DNA of 64,000 bases from UBA2031 sp037189985 (GCA_037189985.1 JBBCJX010000005.1:10659-74658); one strand, 5' to 3'. Counted from the stretch's first letter, positions 11,273-20,809 are shown. Made by a program: numbers and translations. The notes: a model not told the origin generated them from the sequence alone.

Positions 11273-12610
11273 ATGAGCAGGAAGTATTTTGGTACCGATG
11301 GAGTCCGCGGCAAGGTGGGCGAGCTGCCGATAACGCCGGAGTTTGCACTCAAGCTGGGGTGGGCCGCAGGAAAGGCCTTGGCGCGCGAGGGCCGTACTTC
11401 GGTCGTGGTGGGCAAGGACACACGACTTTCCGGTTATCTGCTGGAGTCGGCTTTGGAGGCAGGTCTCTCTGCTGCGGGTGTCAGCGTGCGCTTGCTGGGG
11501 CCTATGCCCACCCCGGCAATTGCACATCTGACACGCGCCTTTCACGCTAGTGCCGGCATCGTGATTTCTGCTTCCCACAATCCCTATTACGACAATGGCA
11601 TAAAGTTCTTTGGAGCTGACGGCAAGAAATTGCCGGATGCGATGGAAGAAGAAATCGAATCCTGGCTGGACAAGCCATTGCAGATCAGTGATCCGGATAA
11701 ACTCGGCAAGGCCATGCGTCAGGAAGATGCGCGTGGCCGCTATATCGAATTCTGCAAGTCCACCTTTCCCTACGGGCTCAGTCTTGAAGGAACAAAAATT
11801 GTTCTGGACTGCGCTCATGGTGCTGCCTATCAGGTGGGGCCAGCCGTGTTCACCGAGCTCGGTGCAGATGTGGTGAAGCTTGCATGCGCACCGGACGGAC
11901 TCAACATCAATCGTGATTGCGGCTCCACGCATCCGGAAAACCTGCAGCGCACGGTGAAGGAAGTCGGTGCCGATCTGGGTATTGCCTTTGATGGCGACAG
12001 TGATCGCGTGCTGATGGTGGATGCCAACGGCGAAGTCGTTGATGGCGACGAGATCATTGTCATGATTGCGCGTGAGCGTCTGGCGGGCAGCAATCATGTG
12101 CAGGGCGTTGTCGGTACCCTGATGAGCAATCTGGGCATGGAGCTGGCGCTGCGTGACATGGGTCTGGAGTTCGTACGCGCAAAGGTGGGTGACCGCTACG
12201 TGATGGCTGAACTGGAGAGCCGTGGCTGGACACTCGGTGGGGAGGCTTCAGGGCATATTGTCTGCTTGGACAAGACCACCACGGGTGACGCCATCATCGC
12301 GGCCTTGCAGGTTCTGGCGGCTATCGTGCGCAGTGGCAGCCCTCTGCATGAGCTCAAGAAAGGCATGAGCAAATTCCCGCAGCACATGATCAATGTGCGG
12401 GTTGCGAAGAAGTCAGACCCTATGCAAAACACCGATGTTGTGTCGGCTGTCAGGGCCGCCGAGCAGCGACTGGCGGCAAGAGGTCGTGTGCTCCTGCGGC
12501 CCTCGGGTACCGAGCCTGTGATCCGGGTGATGGTGGAGGGTGAGGATGGTCCGCTGGTCGAGCAACTGACTGCCGAGCTGGCAGAGACGGTTGCCAAGGC
12601 GCTGGCTTGA
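11273..12610 (+). CDS. glmM: Phosphoglucosamine mutase
   Basis: Interconverts glucosamine-6-phosphate and glucosamine-1-phosphate for peptidoglycan and LPS precursors. The protein has 445 residues. The phosphoserine is Ser101 in the ASHNP loop, the metal-binding loop is DGDSDR near 240-245, the sugar-binding GGEASGH is near 322-328, and the C-terminal phosphate loop is RPSGTEP. The start MSRKYFGTDGVRG is standard. The gene begins 18 bp after the folP stop. Confidence 0.97.
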   Translation: MSRKYFGTDGVRGKVGELPITPEFALKLGWAAGKALAREGRTSVVVGKDTRLSGYLLESALEAGLSAAGVSVRLLGPMPTPAIAHLTRAFHASAGIVISASHNPYYDNGIKFFGADGKKLPDAMEEEIESWLDKPLQISDPDKLGKAMRQEDARGRYIEFCKSTFPYGLSLEGTKIVLDCAHGAAYQVGPAVFTELGADVVKLACAPDGLNINRDCGSTHPENLQRTVKEVGADLGIAFDGDSDRVLMVDANGEVVDGDEIIVMIARERLAGSNHVQGVVGTLMSNLGMELALRDMGLEFVRAKVGDRYVMAELESRGWTLGGEASGHIVCLDKTTTGDAIIAALQVLAAIVRSGSPLHELKKGMSKFPQHMINVRVAKKSDPMQNTDVVSAVRAAEQRLAARGRVLLRPSGTEPVIRVMVEGEDGPLVEQLTAELAETVAKALA

Positions 12611-12632
12611 GTACGGAATTTTCCTGGGCTGG

Positions 12633-12661
12633 TTGTTTCACCCGGGCCTCTTCGCTAAGAT
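12633..12661 (+). promoter_or_regulatory. Putative promoter for tpiA-secG-tRNA-Leu
   Basis: TTGTTT (12633-12638), a 17-bp spacer and TAAGAT (12656-12661), in the 138-bp gap between glmM and tpiA. Confidence 0.45.
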
Positions 12662-12748
12662 TGCGCCCCTCGCGCGGCAGGGCCTGGAGTTTTCCTGCGG
12701 CATGGTGAGGCCTCTGGCCCGACAACGGGATGAGCAGGGAGCGTGGTG

Positions 12749-13510
12749 ATGCGTCGCAAGCTGGTTGCCGGCAACTGGAAAATGCATGGCAGGCGTGCCG
12801 TAAATGCCGCCTTGGTCCGTGACATACGGGCAGGCATTGAAGGGCTTGAGGGCGCAGATGTCTGGCTTGCTCCCCCCGCTGTTTATCTTGATCAGCTGGA
12901 CGGTTTGCTGGCGGGCAGCGGGATTGACCTTGTAGCGCAGGATGCTGCCAGGGAGGCTGAGGGTGCATGCACGGGCGAGATTGCGGCGGGCATGCTGGCG
13001 GAGGCGGGTTGTCGGGCGGTGATCATCGGCCACTCCGAGCGCCGCAGCCGTTATGGCGACACCGATGCCGTGATCGTGGAAAAATTTGGCAGGGTTCAGG
13101 AAGCCGGAATGGTGCCTGTGCTCTGTGTGGGGGAGTCGCTGGTCGAGCGTGAAGAAGGCCTGACAGCGGAAGTAGTGCTGGCACAAATGAATGCTGTGGT
13201 TGCGGCTCATGGTGTGTCGGTGTTGAAGAATGCAGTACTGGCTTATGAGCCGGTATGGGCCATCGGTACGGGGCGTACGGCAAGCCCTGAGCAGGCGCAG
13301 GAAATCCATGCCTTGCTTCGTGCCGCTGTAGCCAGACTGGATGATGCAACGGCGAGTGCCTTGCGGATTCTTTATGGTGGTAGCGTCAAGGCGTCAAATG
13401 CGGCATCGCTCTTCGCCATGCCGGACATAGATGGTGCCTTGGTGGGTGGCGCGTCCCTGGACGCAAATGAATTTGTGGCGATTGTCCGGGCAGCGGCCGG
13501 GGCAGCGTAA
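12749..13510 (+). CDS. tpiA: Triose-phosphate isomerase
   Basis: Interconverts dihydroxyacetone phosphate and glyceraldehyde-3-phosphate. The protein has 253 residues from ATG 12749, with AGGGA eight bases upstream; two in-frame GTG codons directly precede it. Catalytic residues are visible: Asn9 and Lys11 (GNWKMHG), His95 (IIGHSERR) and Glu167 (AYEPVWAIGTG). The phosphate-binding loops near 210 and 232 (LYGGSVK, GALVGGASLD) are intact. It stands upstream of secG, the Pseudomonas arrangement. Confidence 0.97.
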   Translation: MRRKLVAGNWKMHGRRAVNAALVRDIRAGIEGLEGADVWLAPPAVYLDQLDGLLAGSGIDLVAQDAAREAEGACTGEIAAGMLAEAGCRAVIIGHSERRSRYGDTDAVIVEKFGRVQEAGMVPVLCVGESLVEREEGLTAEVVLAQMNAVVAAHGVSVLKNAVLAYEPVWAIGTGRTASPEQAQEIHALLRAAVARLDDATASALRILYGGSVKASNAASLFAMPDIDGALVGGASLDANEFVAIVRAAAGAA

Positions 13511-13574
13511 GAACGGCCCCTCGTGGCCGTATCAATGTAACGAGAGCCGGGCATGGCCTGGCAGGCAGACCAGA

Positions 13575-13937
13575 ATGGAAAGCTTCGTCCTCATCGTTCA
13601 TGTGCTGATTGCTATCGCCATGATCGGTCTTATCCTGCTGCAGCAGGGCAAGGGTGCGGAAATGGGCGCCTCTTTCGGTGCCGGTGCTTCGCAGACCGTG
13701 TTTGGCTCTGCGGGTTCTGCGGGTTTCATGATCAAGTTCACGGCAGTGCTGGCGGCAATTTTCTTTGTCACCAGTCTTGGTCTGGCGATTTATGCCAAAA
13801 AGAATGCTCAGGTTTATGGTCTCATTCCAACGGTAGAGGAAGTGGCGCCGGCAGGTGATGTTCCGGCTGCTCCCGCTGGACAGCAGACTGCACCTGCGGC
13901 AGGTAATGCTGATGTGCCGGTGGCTCCTGCGGAATAA
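13575..13937 (+). CDS. secG: Sec translocon subunit SecG
   Basis: Small inner-membrane protein that assists SecYEG protein export. The protein has 120 residues from ATG 13575 (MESFVLIVHVLIAIAM). The 48 codons the frame offers upstream overlap tpiA and are not SecG-like. It has two membrane helices (about 3-23 and 52-73) separated by the conserved GKGAEMGASFGAGAS loop, and a low-complexity Ala/Pro-rich C-terminal tail. A tRNA-Leu gene starts 23 bp after the stop and is probably co-transcribed. Confidence 0.94.
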   Translation: MESFVLIVHVLIAIAMIGLILLQQGKGAEMGASFGAGASQTVFGSAGSAGFMIKFTAVLAAIFFVTSLGLAIYAKKNAQVYGLIPTVEEVAPAGDVPAAPAGQQTAPAAGNADVPVAPAE

Positions 13938-13960
13938 GCAGCATTTGCGGTAAAAGTTTT

Positions 13961-14045
13961 GCGGAAGTGGTGAAATTGGTAGACACGCCATCTTGAGGGG
14001 GTGGTGCCTAACGGCGTGAGGGTTCAAGTCCCTCCTTCCGCACCA
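13961..14045 (+). tRNA. tRNA-Leu, anticodon GAG
   Basis: 85 nt with encoded CCA. The acceptor stem GCGGAAG pairs with CTTCCGC. The anticodon arm is CCATC, loop TTGAGGG, GGTGG. A long variable arm (class II) and the T-loop TTCAAGT follow. It sits in the secG-tRNA-Leu position of gammaproteobacteria. Confidence 0.96.
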
Positions 14046-14165
14046 ATTCAAAGGTTCTTGTGCCTTGCCAAGGTGGCCGGGAACCTTTTGACGAGCAGCT
14101 CCGGTTCGAGCTGTTTGTGTCTGATTTCTCCGGGGTTTTTCCTCGGGAAAGGCGACAAAAACCTT

Positions 14166-14194
14166 TTGACTTAAGCAGTCTCTGGGCCTATAGT
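14166..14194 (+). promoter_or_regulatory. Strong sigma-70 promoter of the tRNA-fMet-nusA-infB operon
   Basis: TTGACT (14166-14171), a 17-bp spacer and TATAGT (14189-14194). Start is expected at about 14201, only seven bases before the tRNA. Confidence 0.8.
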
Positions 14195-14207
14195 CGCCGT
14201 CCTCTGA

Positions 14208-14284
<77 letters not shown>

Positions 14285-14320
14285 CTTTGGACTTGGAAGC
14301 CTTCGACGAGAGGCTTCGCT

Positions 14321-14350
14321 AAAAAGCCCACCTTGTGTGGGCTTTTTTTT
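14321..14350 (+). terminator. Terminator after tRNA-fMet, with a weaker second hairpin set before rimP
   Basis: AAAAAGCCCAC, loop, GTGGGCTTTTTTTT. It is followed by a TCCTGT/ACAGGA hairpin (14364-14381) and a short GGGC/GCCC stem with six T (14392-14410). These are likely partial terminators separating the tRNA from the protein genes. Confidence 0.8.
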
Positions 14351-14461
14351 ACAAGTCGCGCGGTCCTGTCGCGGAACAGGACAGAACAAGTGGGCTTAGG
14401 CCCCTTTTTTATTTGTGCGGTTCTGGCGGACGGACCGATGCGGTCCGGGTGACGCAGGGTT

Positions 14462-14920
14462 ATGGCGGTATCGAAAAAAATCGAGGCACTCACGGACATG
14501 CTGGCGCCTGCTGTTGCGGCTGCCGGTTTTGAGCTTTGGGGTGTCGAGCTGTTCCAGCAGGGCAGGCATTCCGTGTTGCGTCTTTATATAGACGGGCCGG
14601 ATGGCGTGGGTGTGGATGACTGTGCTGCCGTGAGCCATCAGGCCAGCGGTGTGCTGGATGTGGAAGACCCGATTGCCAGTGAATACACCCTGGAGGTGTC
14701 TTCGCCGGGTTGGGATCGTCCTTTGTTCACACTTGCGCAATATGGTCTGTACACGGGCAAGGAAGTTTCCTTGCGCCTGGCCAGTCCGCTCAACGGGCGC
14801 CGGCGCTACAAGGGTGTCGTGCTGCAGGCGGCAAACGATGTGATCGAATTGCAGGTTGATGGCGAGGTGGTGCGAGTGCCCTTTGCCACGATCGACAAGG
14901 GAAATGTAGTACCCGAATGA
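14462..14920 (+). CDS. rimP: Ribosome maturation factor RimP
   Basis: Needed for 30S subunit maturation. The protein has 152 residues from ATG 14462. The N-terminal domain has the family pattern GFELWGVE...LRLYIDGPDGVGVDDCA at about 20-60, followed by SSPGWDRPLF (near 80-90) and a C-terminal SH3-like domain. It is the first protein gene of the rimP-nusA-infB-rbfA-truB-rpsO-pnp series; nusA follows after 76 bp. Confidence 0.95.
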   Translation: MAVSKKIEALTDMLAPAVAAAGFELWGVELFQQGRHSVLRLYIDGPDGVGVDDCAAVSHQASGVLDVEDPIASEYTLEVSSPGWDRPLFTLAQYGLYTGKEVSLRLASPLNGRRRYKGVVLQAANDVIELQVDGEVVRVPFATIDKGNVVPE

Positions 14921-14996
14921 GTTTTGCCATGCTCACCGAGCATGTGTGGCGCTCTTTAGCATTGATTGACGGGCGAGGTCCGGACAGGAACGAACC

Positions 14997-16472
14997 ATGA
15001 CCAAAGAAATTCTGATGGTGGTCGACTCGGTCAGCAACGAGAAAGGTGTTTCTCGTGAAGTGATCTTTCAGGCGCTGGAGCAGGCGCTTGTGGCGGCGAC
15101 CAAGAAAAAATACAACACCGACGAGATTGATCTGCGTGTTGCAATCGATCGCAAGACGGGCGAGTACGACACTTTCCGTCGCTGGACGGTGGTGGCGGAT
15201 GAGGATCACGAGATTCCCGCCATGCAGTTGGCCATCAGCGATGTCGAGCCTGACATGGCCTTGGGCGACGTGCGCGAAGAGCAGGTGCCCTCCATCGAGT
15301 TCGGCCGCATTGCGGCACAGACGGCGAAGCAGGTCATCGTGCAGAAAGTGCGCGAAGCCGAGCGCGCTCTTGTGATCGATGCCTACCGTCATCGCATTGG
15401 TGAAATTCTTTCCGGTGTCGTGAAGAAGACGACCCGTGATGGTCTGGTGCTCGATCTGGGTGGCAATGCCGAAGCCTATCTGGCCCGCGAAGAAATGTTG
15501 CCGCGCGAAACCTTCCGCATTGGTGAGCGCGTGCGCGCCATCCTGTTTGCGGTGAATGCCGAAGGCCGTGGTTCGCAGTTGCTGGTATCGCGTACTCGTC
15601 CGGAAATGATCATCGAGCTTTTCCGCATCGAAGTGCCGGAAATTGGTGAAGAAATCATCGAAATCAAGGGGGCTGCCCGTGATCCGGGCGTACGCGCCAA
15701 GATTTCCGTCAAGACCAATGACCAGCGCATTGATCCGCAAGGTGCCTGTATCGGCATGCGTGGTGCGCGTGTGCAAGCGGTATCTGGCGAGTTGGGTGGC
15801 GAGCGTGTGGATATCGTGCTCTGGGATGACAATCCCGCACAGTACGTCATCAACGCCCTGCAGCCTGCCGAAGTGGCTTCCATCGTGATTGATGAAGACT
15901 CCCACTCCATGGACGTTGCCGTGGAAGAAGAGCAGCTTGCGATGGCCATTGGTCGTGGCGGCCAGAATATCCGTTTGGCATCCGAGCTGACCGGCTGGCG
16001 TCTGAACGTGATGACGCTTGCCGATGCGCAGGCCAAGCACGAAAACGAATCGCAGCAGTACATCGAGGCGTTCGTCCGTGATCTGGATGTAGATGAGGAC
16101 GTTGCATCCATTCTCGTGGGTGAAGGCTTCACATCCTTGGAAGAAGTGGCGTATGTGCCGCTGGAAGAAATGCTGGCCATCGAGGACTTTGACGAAGACA
16201 TCGTCAATGCCCTTCGTCAGCGCGCCAAGGATGCCCTGTTGACCAAGGCGCTGGTGTCCGAAGAGAAACTGGGCAGCAGTGAACCGGCAGATGACCTGCT
16301 CAACATGGAAGGCATGAACCGCAAGCTGGCTTTTGAACTGGCAGCGCGCGGCATTGTGACAATGGAAGACCTGGCGGAACAGGCCATTGATGATATCTCG
16401 GACATTGAAGCGTTGGATGAAGAAACAGCCGCCCAGATCATCATGAAGGCCCGTGAACCCTGGTTCCAGTAA
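14997..16472 (+). CDS. nusA: Transcription termination/antitermination factor NusA
   Basis: Binds RNA polymerase and modulates pausing, termination and rRNA antitermination. The protein has 491 residues. It contains an N-terminal polymerase-binding domain (1-125), an S1 domain (about 135-200), two KH domains (about 200-345, with the GxxG motifs MRGA and GRGG), and two acidic C-terminal repeats (about 360-490). The latter is the longer enterobacterial/pseudomonad form. The start MTKEILMVVDSVSNEK matches relatives. Confidence 0.97.
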   Translation: MTKEILMVVDSVSNEKGVSREVIFQALEQALVAATKKKYNTDEIDLRVAIDRKTGEYDTFRRWTVVADEDHEIPAMQLAISDVEPDMALGDVREEQVPSIEFGRIAAQTAKQVIVQKVREAERALVIDAYRHRIGEILSGVVKKTTRDGLVLDLGGNAEAYLAREEMLPRETFRIGERVRAILFAVNAEGRGSQLLVSRTRPEMIIELFRIEVPEIGEEIIEIKGAARDPGVRAKISVKTNDQRIDPQGACIGMRGARVQAVSGELGGERVDIVLWDDNPAQYVINALQPAEVASIVIDEDSHSMDVAVEEEQLAMAIGRGGQNIRLASELTGWRLNVMTLADAQAKHENESQQYIEAFVRDLDVDEDVASILVGEGFTSLEEVAYVPLEEMLAIEDFDEDIVNALRQRAKDALLTKALVSEEKLGSSEPADDLLNMEGMNRKLAFELAARGIVTMEDLAEQAIDDISDIEALDEETAAQIIMKAREPWFQ

Positions 16473-16619
16473 GCGCTGCCCTGACAAGGGTGGCAGAAGA
16501 TGTGCCTCTTCCGTTAGGTCGGGAGAGGGTGCCCTGAGGGCGGATGAGGGTCTGAGGATGCGCTAAGGCATCAGGCCCTTGTGACAAAGAGTGCCGAGCG
16601 AAGCGGAGAGACACGCTAC

Positions 16620-19322
16620 ATGGCTGAAGTGACTGTCAAACAACTGGCTGAAACCGTGGGTCGTCCGGTGGAAACCCTGCTAGCCCAAATGCAGGAAGCC
16701 GGCCTTGAGCACAAGGGCGCAGACGAGGTTGTCTCCGACATAGAGAAGCAGCAACTGCTGGCCTTCCTCAAGCGCTCGCATGGCGAATCCGATGCCGAGC
16801 CCAAGAAAATCACGCTGAAGCGCAAAGAAACAACCACGCTCAAGGTTGCGCCTGCCGCAGGTGGCCGCTCCAAGACCGTGAATGTGGAAGTGCGCAAGAC
16901 GCGCTCCTATGTAAAGCGCTCCGTTCTTGATGATCAGGAAGATGCCGCCCGCGAGGCCGAAGAGGCCGCACGCAAGGCAGAAGAAGAACGTTTGGCAGCG
17001 GAAGAGGCGGTGCGTCGGGCGGCGGAAGAAGCACGTGTTGCAGCGGCTGAAGAAGAAGCACGCAAGGCAGCAGAAGAAGCGCGTCGTGAGGCGGCCAGCA
17101 AGGGCAAGGACACCAAGAAGCTGTCCGTGCCCAAGATTGGTGCTTCGGTAAAGCTGCGCGACGAAACCCCGGAAGAGAAAGCCAAGCGCGAAGCAGAAGA
17201 AGCCCGCCAGAAAGCGGCAGAAGAAACGCGCCGCAAGCAGGAAGAAAAGCTGCGTCTGGAGGCTGAAGAAAAGGCTCGCGAAAAGACGCTGGAGCAGGCC
17301 CGCATCATCGCGGCGGCGATTGAGGCGCGAGGTGGCGAAGCGGCGACTCCGGCGGCAGATGTTCCTTTGGCGCGTGGCTTGGTGGGCACTGCCTACGAAG
17401 AGTCTTTCGCGCGTGAAGATCGCGAGATTCGTCGTGGCACGACCAAGACCGGTGCGCGCGGCAAAGGTGGCAAGAAGCGCGAGGAAGAGCAGAGCTTCCG
17501 TCCCGTGGCTCGCACACTGTCCAGTGCGCTGTCCAAACAGCACGGCTTTGAACGGCCGGTGGAGAAGCAGGTGTACGACGTCACCATCGGTGAAAGCATT
17601 ACGGTTGCAGACCTTGCGCAGAAAATGGCGCTGAAGGCGAAAGTGGTCATCAAGGTGCTCATGAAGATGGGCGAAACCGTGACGGCCAACCAGACCATCG
17701 ACCAGACAACGGCTGGCCTGGTGGTGGAAGAGTTGGGGCACACCCCCCGCTTTGTCAGCGAAACGGCCGTGGAAGACTCCCTCAAGGAGTCCATCCAGCA
17801 TCATGGCGAGGCCAGCACGCGTGCACCGGTCGTCACCATCATGGGCCATGTCGACCACGGCAAGACATCACTGCTGGACTACATCCGTCGCGCCAAGGTG
17901 GCAGCGGGTGAAGCCGGTGGCATCACGCAGCATATCGGCGCCTATCATGTCGATACGCCGCGCGGGATGATCACTTTCCTGGATACACCGGGCCATGCTG
18001 CCTTTACGTCCATGCGTGCACGTGGCGCCAAGGCTACTGACATCGTTGTGATTGTTGTGGCAGCTGATGACGGCGTGATGCCGCAGACTGCCGAAGCGAT
18101 TGATCATGCCCGTGCCGCTGGCGTTCCCCTGATCGTGGCCATCAACAAGATGGACAAGCCCACGGCTGATCCGGACCGTGTGCTGAACGAGCTGTCCGTG
18201 AAGGAAATCGTGCCCGAAGAATGGGGTGGTGATACCCAGGTGGTGAAAGTCTCTGCCCATACCGGTGATGGTGTGGACAACCTGCTGGATGCGATTCTCG
18301 TCCAGGCCGAGCTGCTGGAGCTGACTGCTGTTGTCGATGGCCCGGCCCACGGTGTGGTGATCGAGGCGCGTATCGACAAGGGGCGTGGCGCCGTCGCCAG
18401 CCTGCTGGTGCAGAAAGGCACGCTCAAGACCGGTGATCTGGTCTTGGCGGGCATGCACTACGGCCGTGTACGTGCCATGTCCGACGAGCATGGCAAGCCA
18501 ACCAAGAGTGCAGGTCCTTCCCTGCCGGTGGAAATTCTCGGTCTGCCCGAGGCGCCGGATGCCGGTGACGAGTTCCTGGTGGTGGATGACGAACGCAAGG
18601 CGCGCGAAGTCGCTGAGTTCCGCGAAACTCGCCAGCGTCAGGCCAAGATTGATCGCCAGCAGGCCAGCAAGCTGGAAAACCTGTTTGCCAACATGGGCAA
18701 GAAGGAAGCCGCTTCCGTCAACATCGTGCTCAAGACCGATGTGCGCGGTTCGCTGGAGGCTCTGACCCAGTCGCTGAACAGTCTCTCCACGGGTGAAGTG
18801 AAGGTCAGCATTGTCGGCTCGGGCGTGGGTGCCATCACCGAATCCGACGTGACTCTGGCAGAAAGCACGGGTGGCGTGATCCTTGGTTTCAACGTGCGTG
18901 CCGATAATGCCGCCAAGGCCAAGTGCCAGGCCGACGGTATCGACCTGCGCTACTACAGCATCATTTATGAGCTGATCGACGATGTGAAGGCGGCCATGTC
19001 CGGCCTGCTGGCACCCGAGCACCGCGAAACCATCCTTGGTGTGGCGCAGGTGCGCGAAGTCTTCCGCTCCTCCAAGTTCGGTGCGGCTGCAGGCTGCATG
19101 GTGGTGGAAGGTACGCTCTATCGCAGCAAGCCCATCCGCGTGCTGCGTGATGAAGTGGTTGTGTTCCAGGGCGAGCTCGAGTCACTGCGCCGCTTCAAGG
19201 ATGATGTCCAGGAAGTGCGCAACGGTGTCGAGTGTGGTCTTGCCGTGAAGGGTTACAACGACATCCGCACGGGCGACAAGATCGAAGTCTATGACGTCAC
19301 TGTCATCAAGCGCTCCCTGTAA
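16620..19322 (+). CDS. infB: Translation initiation factor IF-2
   Basis: GTPase that places initiator tRNA on the 30S subunit. The protein has 900 residues from ATG 16620 (MAEVTVKQLAETVGRPVE), with GGAGAG upstream; 13 further in-frame codons upstream look like leader. The N-terminal IF2_N repeat is followed by a long Ala/Glu/Lys/Arg-rich coiled region (about 100-240), a second IF2_N motif (about 315-365), then the G domain with GHVDHGKT at 409-416, DTPGHAAF and NKMD, and the fMet-tRNA-binding C-terminal domains. Confidence 0.97.
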   Translation: MAEVTVKQLAETVGRPVETLLAQMQEAGLEHKGADEVVSDIEKQQLLAFLKRSHGESDAEPKKITLKRKETTTLKVAPAAGGRSKTVNVEVRKTRSYVKRSVLDDQEDAAREAEEAARKAEEERLAAEEAVRRAAEEARVAAAEEEARKAAEEARREAASKGKDTKKLSVPKIGASVKLRDETPEEKAKREAEEARQKAAEETRRKQEEKLRLEAEEKAREKTLEQARIIAAAIEARGGEAATPAADVPLARGLVGTAYEESFAREDREIRRGTTKTGARGKGGKKREEEQSFRPVARTLSSALSKQHGFERPVEKQVYDVTIGESITVADLAQKMALKAKVVIKVLMKMGETVTANQTIDQTTAGLVVEELGHTPRFVSETAVEDSLKESIQHHGEASTRAPVVTIMGHVDHGKTSLLDYIRRAKVAAGEAGGITQHIGAYHVDTPRGMITFLDTPGHAAFTSMRARGAKATDIVVIVVAADDGVMPQTAEAIDHARAAGVPLIVAINKMDKPTADPDRVLNELSVKEIVPEEWGGDTQVVKVSAHTGDGVDNLLDAILVQAELLELTAVVDGPAHGVVIEARIDKGRGAVASLLVQKGTLKTGDLVLAGMHYGRVRAMSDEHGKPTKSAGPSLPVEILGLPEAPDAGDEFLVVDDERKAREVAEFRETRQRQAKIDRQQASKLENLFANMGKKEAASVNIVLKTDVRGSLEALTQSLNSLSTGEVKVSIVGSGVGAITESDVTLAESTGGVILGFNVRADNAAKAKCQADGIDLRYYSIIYELIDDVKAAMSGLLAPEHRETILGVAQVREVFRSSKFGAAAGCMVVEGTLYRSKPIRVLRDEVVVFQGELESLRRFKDDVQEVRNGVECGLAVKGYNDIRTGDKIEVYDVTVIKRSL

Positions 19323-19353
19323 TGTGCTCAGACAGTAAGGGCGGGGTGATGGC

Positions 19354-19749
19354 GTGAGTCAGCGGACACAGCGTCTGGCGGATCAGATACAGCGGGAAAT
19401 CGCTGGTCTGATCCGGCTTGAACTCAAGGACCCGCGTCTTGGCATGGTCACCGTGTCCGGTGTGAAGGTCAGCCCGGACATGGGCTATGCCGATGTCTAT
19501 GTCACTGTGCTCGGGGCGACGCTGGACGAGAAGCCTGATGAAAGCCTGGCTGTGCTGAATACGGCGTCAGGCTTTTTGCGCAGTGAGCTTGGCAAATCCA
19601 TCAAGACACGTATCACGCCGCGCCTGCGTTTCCATTTTGATGAAGTGACTGCTCGTGGTAACCGCATGGCCGCCCTTATTACTCAGGCTGTGAGGGAAGA
19701 TCAGAGTCGTGCCGACCAGCGCGGATCTGATGCGGACAATGACGACTGA
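19354..19749 (+). CDS. rbfA: 30S ribosome-binding factor RbfA
   Basis: Binds pre-30S particles during 16S 5'-end maturation. The protein has 131 residues from a GTG start (MSQRTQRLADQIQREIAGLI), which is the conserved N-terminus. It has a KH-type fold with the motif DPRLGMVTVSGVKVSPDMGYADVYV at about 27-51 and RITPRLRFHFDE near 87-98. It sits between infB (31 bp upstream) and truB (9 bp downstream). Confidence 0.95.
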   Translation: MSQRTQRLADQIQREIAGLIRLELKDPRLGMVTVSGVKVSPDMGYADVYVTVLGATLDEKPDESLAVLNTASGFLRSELGKSIKTRITPRLRFHFDEVTARGNRMAALITQAVREDQSRADQRGSDADNDD

Positions 19750-19758
19750 GCGCGACGC

Positions 19759-20682
19759 ATGAGCAAGCCTCGTCGCCCCCGGCGTCCGGTTGATGGTGTG
19801 CTGCTGCTGGACAAGCCCATGGGCATTACGTCCAACCAGGCATTGATGCGCGTGCGGCATTTGTACCAAGCGGAAAAGGCGGGACATACCGGCAGCCTTG
19901 ATCCCTTGGCGACAGGACTCTTGCCGGTCTGTCTGGGCGAAGCTTCCAAGTTCACGCAGTACCTGCTGGAGGCTGACAAGGTCTATCGCACGCGGATCCG
20001 CCTGGGGCAGCGTACGACGACCGGTGATGCCGAAGGTGAAATCATTGCCGAGGCCGTTCCACCGCAGTTGTCTGTGACGGACATCGAAAATGTGCTGGCA
20101 CGTTTTCGCGGAAACATTGATCAGGTGCCGTCCATGTATTCGGCCCTGAAGAAGGACGGGCGGCCTCTTTACGAGCTGGCCCGCAAGGGTATAGAGATCG
20201 AGCGTCCGGCGCGCCCGGTTACCATCCACCGCCTTGAGTTGCTGGCAGTCGACGGGAACGAGTGGGAACTGGAGGCTCATGTCAGCAAGGGAACGTATAT
20301 CCGTTCGCTGGCAGAGGATATCGGCGAGCACATCGGCTGTGGTGCGCATGTCGTGATGTTGAGGCGATTGTCGCTTGGGCCCTTTGTGGCGCCATCCATG
20401 GTGACACTGGAGCAACTCGACCAGGCGCTTGAGTCGGGTGGTCAAGCTGCACTGGACAGTCTTTTGCTGCCGACCTGGGCCGGAATCAGGGACTGGCCGC
20501 GTGTCGAGCTCAGCGAGGCGGCTGCCTATTACATGATGCAAGGTCAGCCGGTACGTGTACCGGGGGCTCCACGCGATGGCAATGTGCTGATTTTCGAGGG
20601 AAGCGGTCGCTTCCTCGGCATTGGTGAAATGGATGACGAAGCGCGGGTTGCACCCCGTCGCCTGATCCGTTCGCAGGTGTAG
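19759..20682 (+). CDS. truB: tRNA pseudouridine(55) synthase
   Basis: Makes the universal pseudouridine in the tRNA T-loop. The protein has 307 residues. The catalytic aspartate is Asp48 in GHTGSLDPLATGLLP. YRTRIRLGQRTTTGD and SKGTYIRSLAEDIG are further family motifs, and a C-terminal TruB_C/PUA-like region follows. The gene starts nine bases after rbfA, and rpsO follows after a structured leader. Confidence 0.97.
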   Translation: MSKPRRPRRPVDGVLLLDKPMGITSNQALMRVRHLYQAEKAGHTGSLDPLATGLLPVCLGEASKFTQYLLEADKVYRTRIRLGQRTTTGDAEGEIIAEAVPPQLSVTDIENVLARFRGNIDQVPSMYSALKKDGRPLYELARKGIEIERPARPVTIHRLELLAVDGNEWELEAHVSKGTYIRSLAEDIGEHIGCGAHVVMLRRLSLGPFVAPSMVTLEQLDQALESGGQAALDSLLLPTWAGIRDWPRVELSEAAAYYMMQGQPVRVPGAPRDGNVLIFEGSGRFLGIGEMDDEARVAPRRLIRSQV

Positions 20683-20693
20683 AAACAGAGTTT

Positions 20694-20740
20694 TGACCGG
20701 TAAAGACCGGTCATGGCCGCGGAAGGCAGAAATGCCTTCC
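20694..20740 (+). promoter_or_regulatory. Structured rpsO leader: two adjacent perfect tetraloop hairpins
   Basis: Hairpin 1: TGACCGGT, loop AAAG, ACCGGTCA (20694-20713). Hairpin 2: GGAAGGCA, loop GAAA, TGCCTTCC (20721-20740). They lie 70-116 nt before the rpsO ATG. S15 represses its own mRNA through leader structures in several bacteria, so this is a candidate autoregulatory element. There is no T-tract, so they are not terminators. Confidence 0.5.
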
Positions 20741-20809
20741 CGTGACGGCAGCTGCAGAGAGGCGCGGCTGTCCGTTTTTTCAACTGCCTCTCATGTTGGA
20801 GTTGTCAAA

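Noticed and set aside
14790..16487. A 565-codon minus-strand frame opposite nusA
   Set aside because: Antisense shadow; no ribosome site or family similarity.
16926..17310. Ala/Glu/Lys/Arg repeat region of infB as a possible insertion
   Set aside because: A long charged coiled region is normal for the IF-2 N-terminus in this group.
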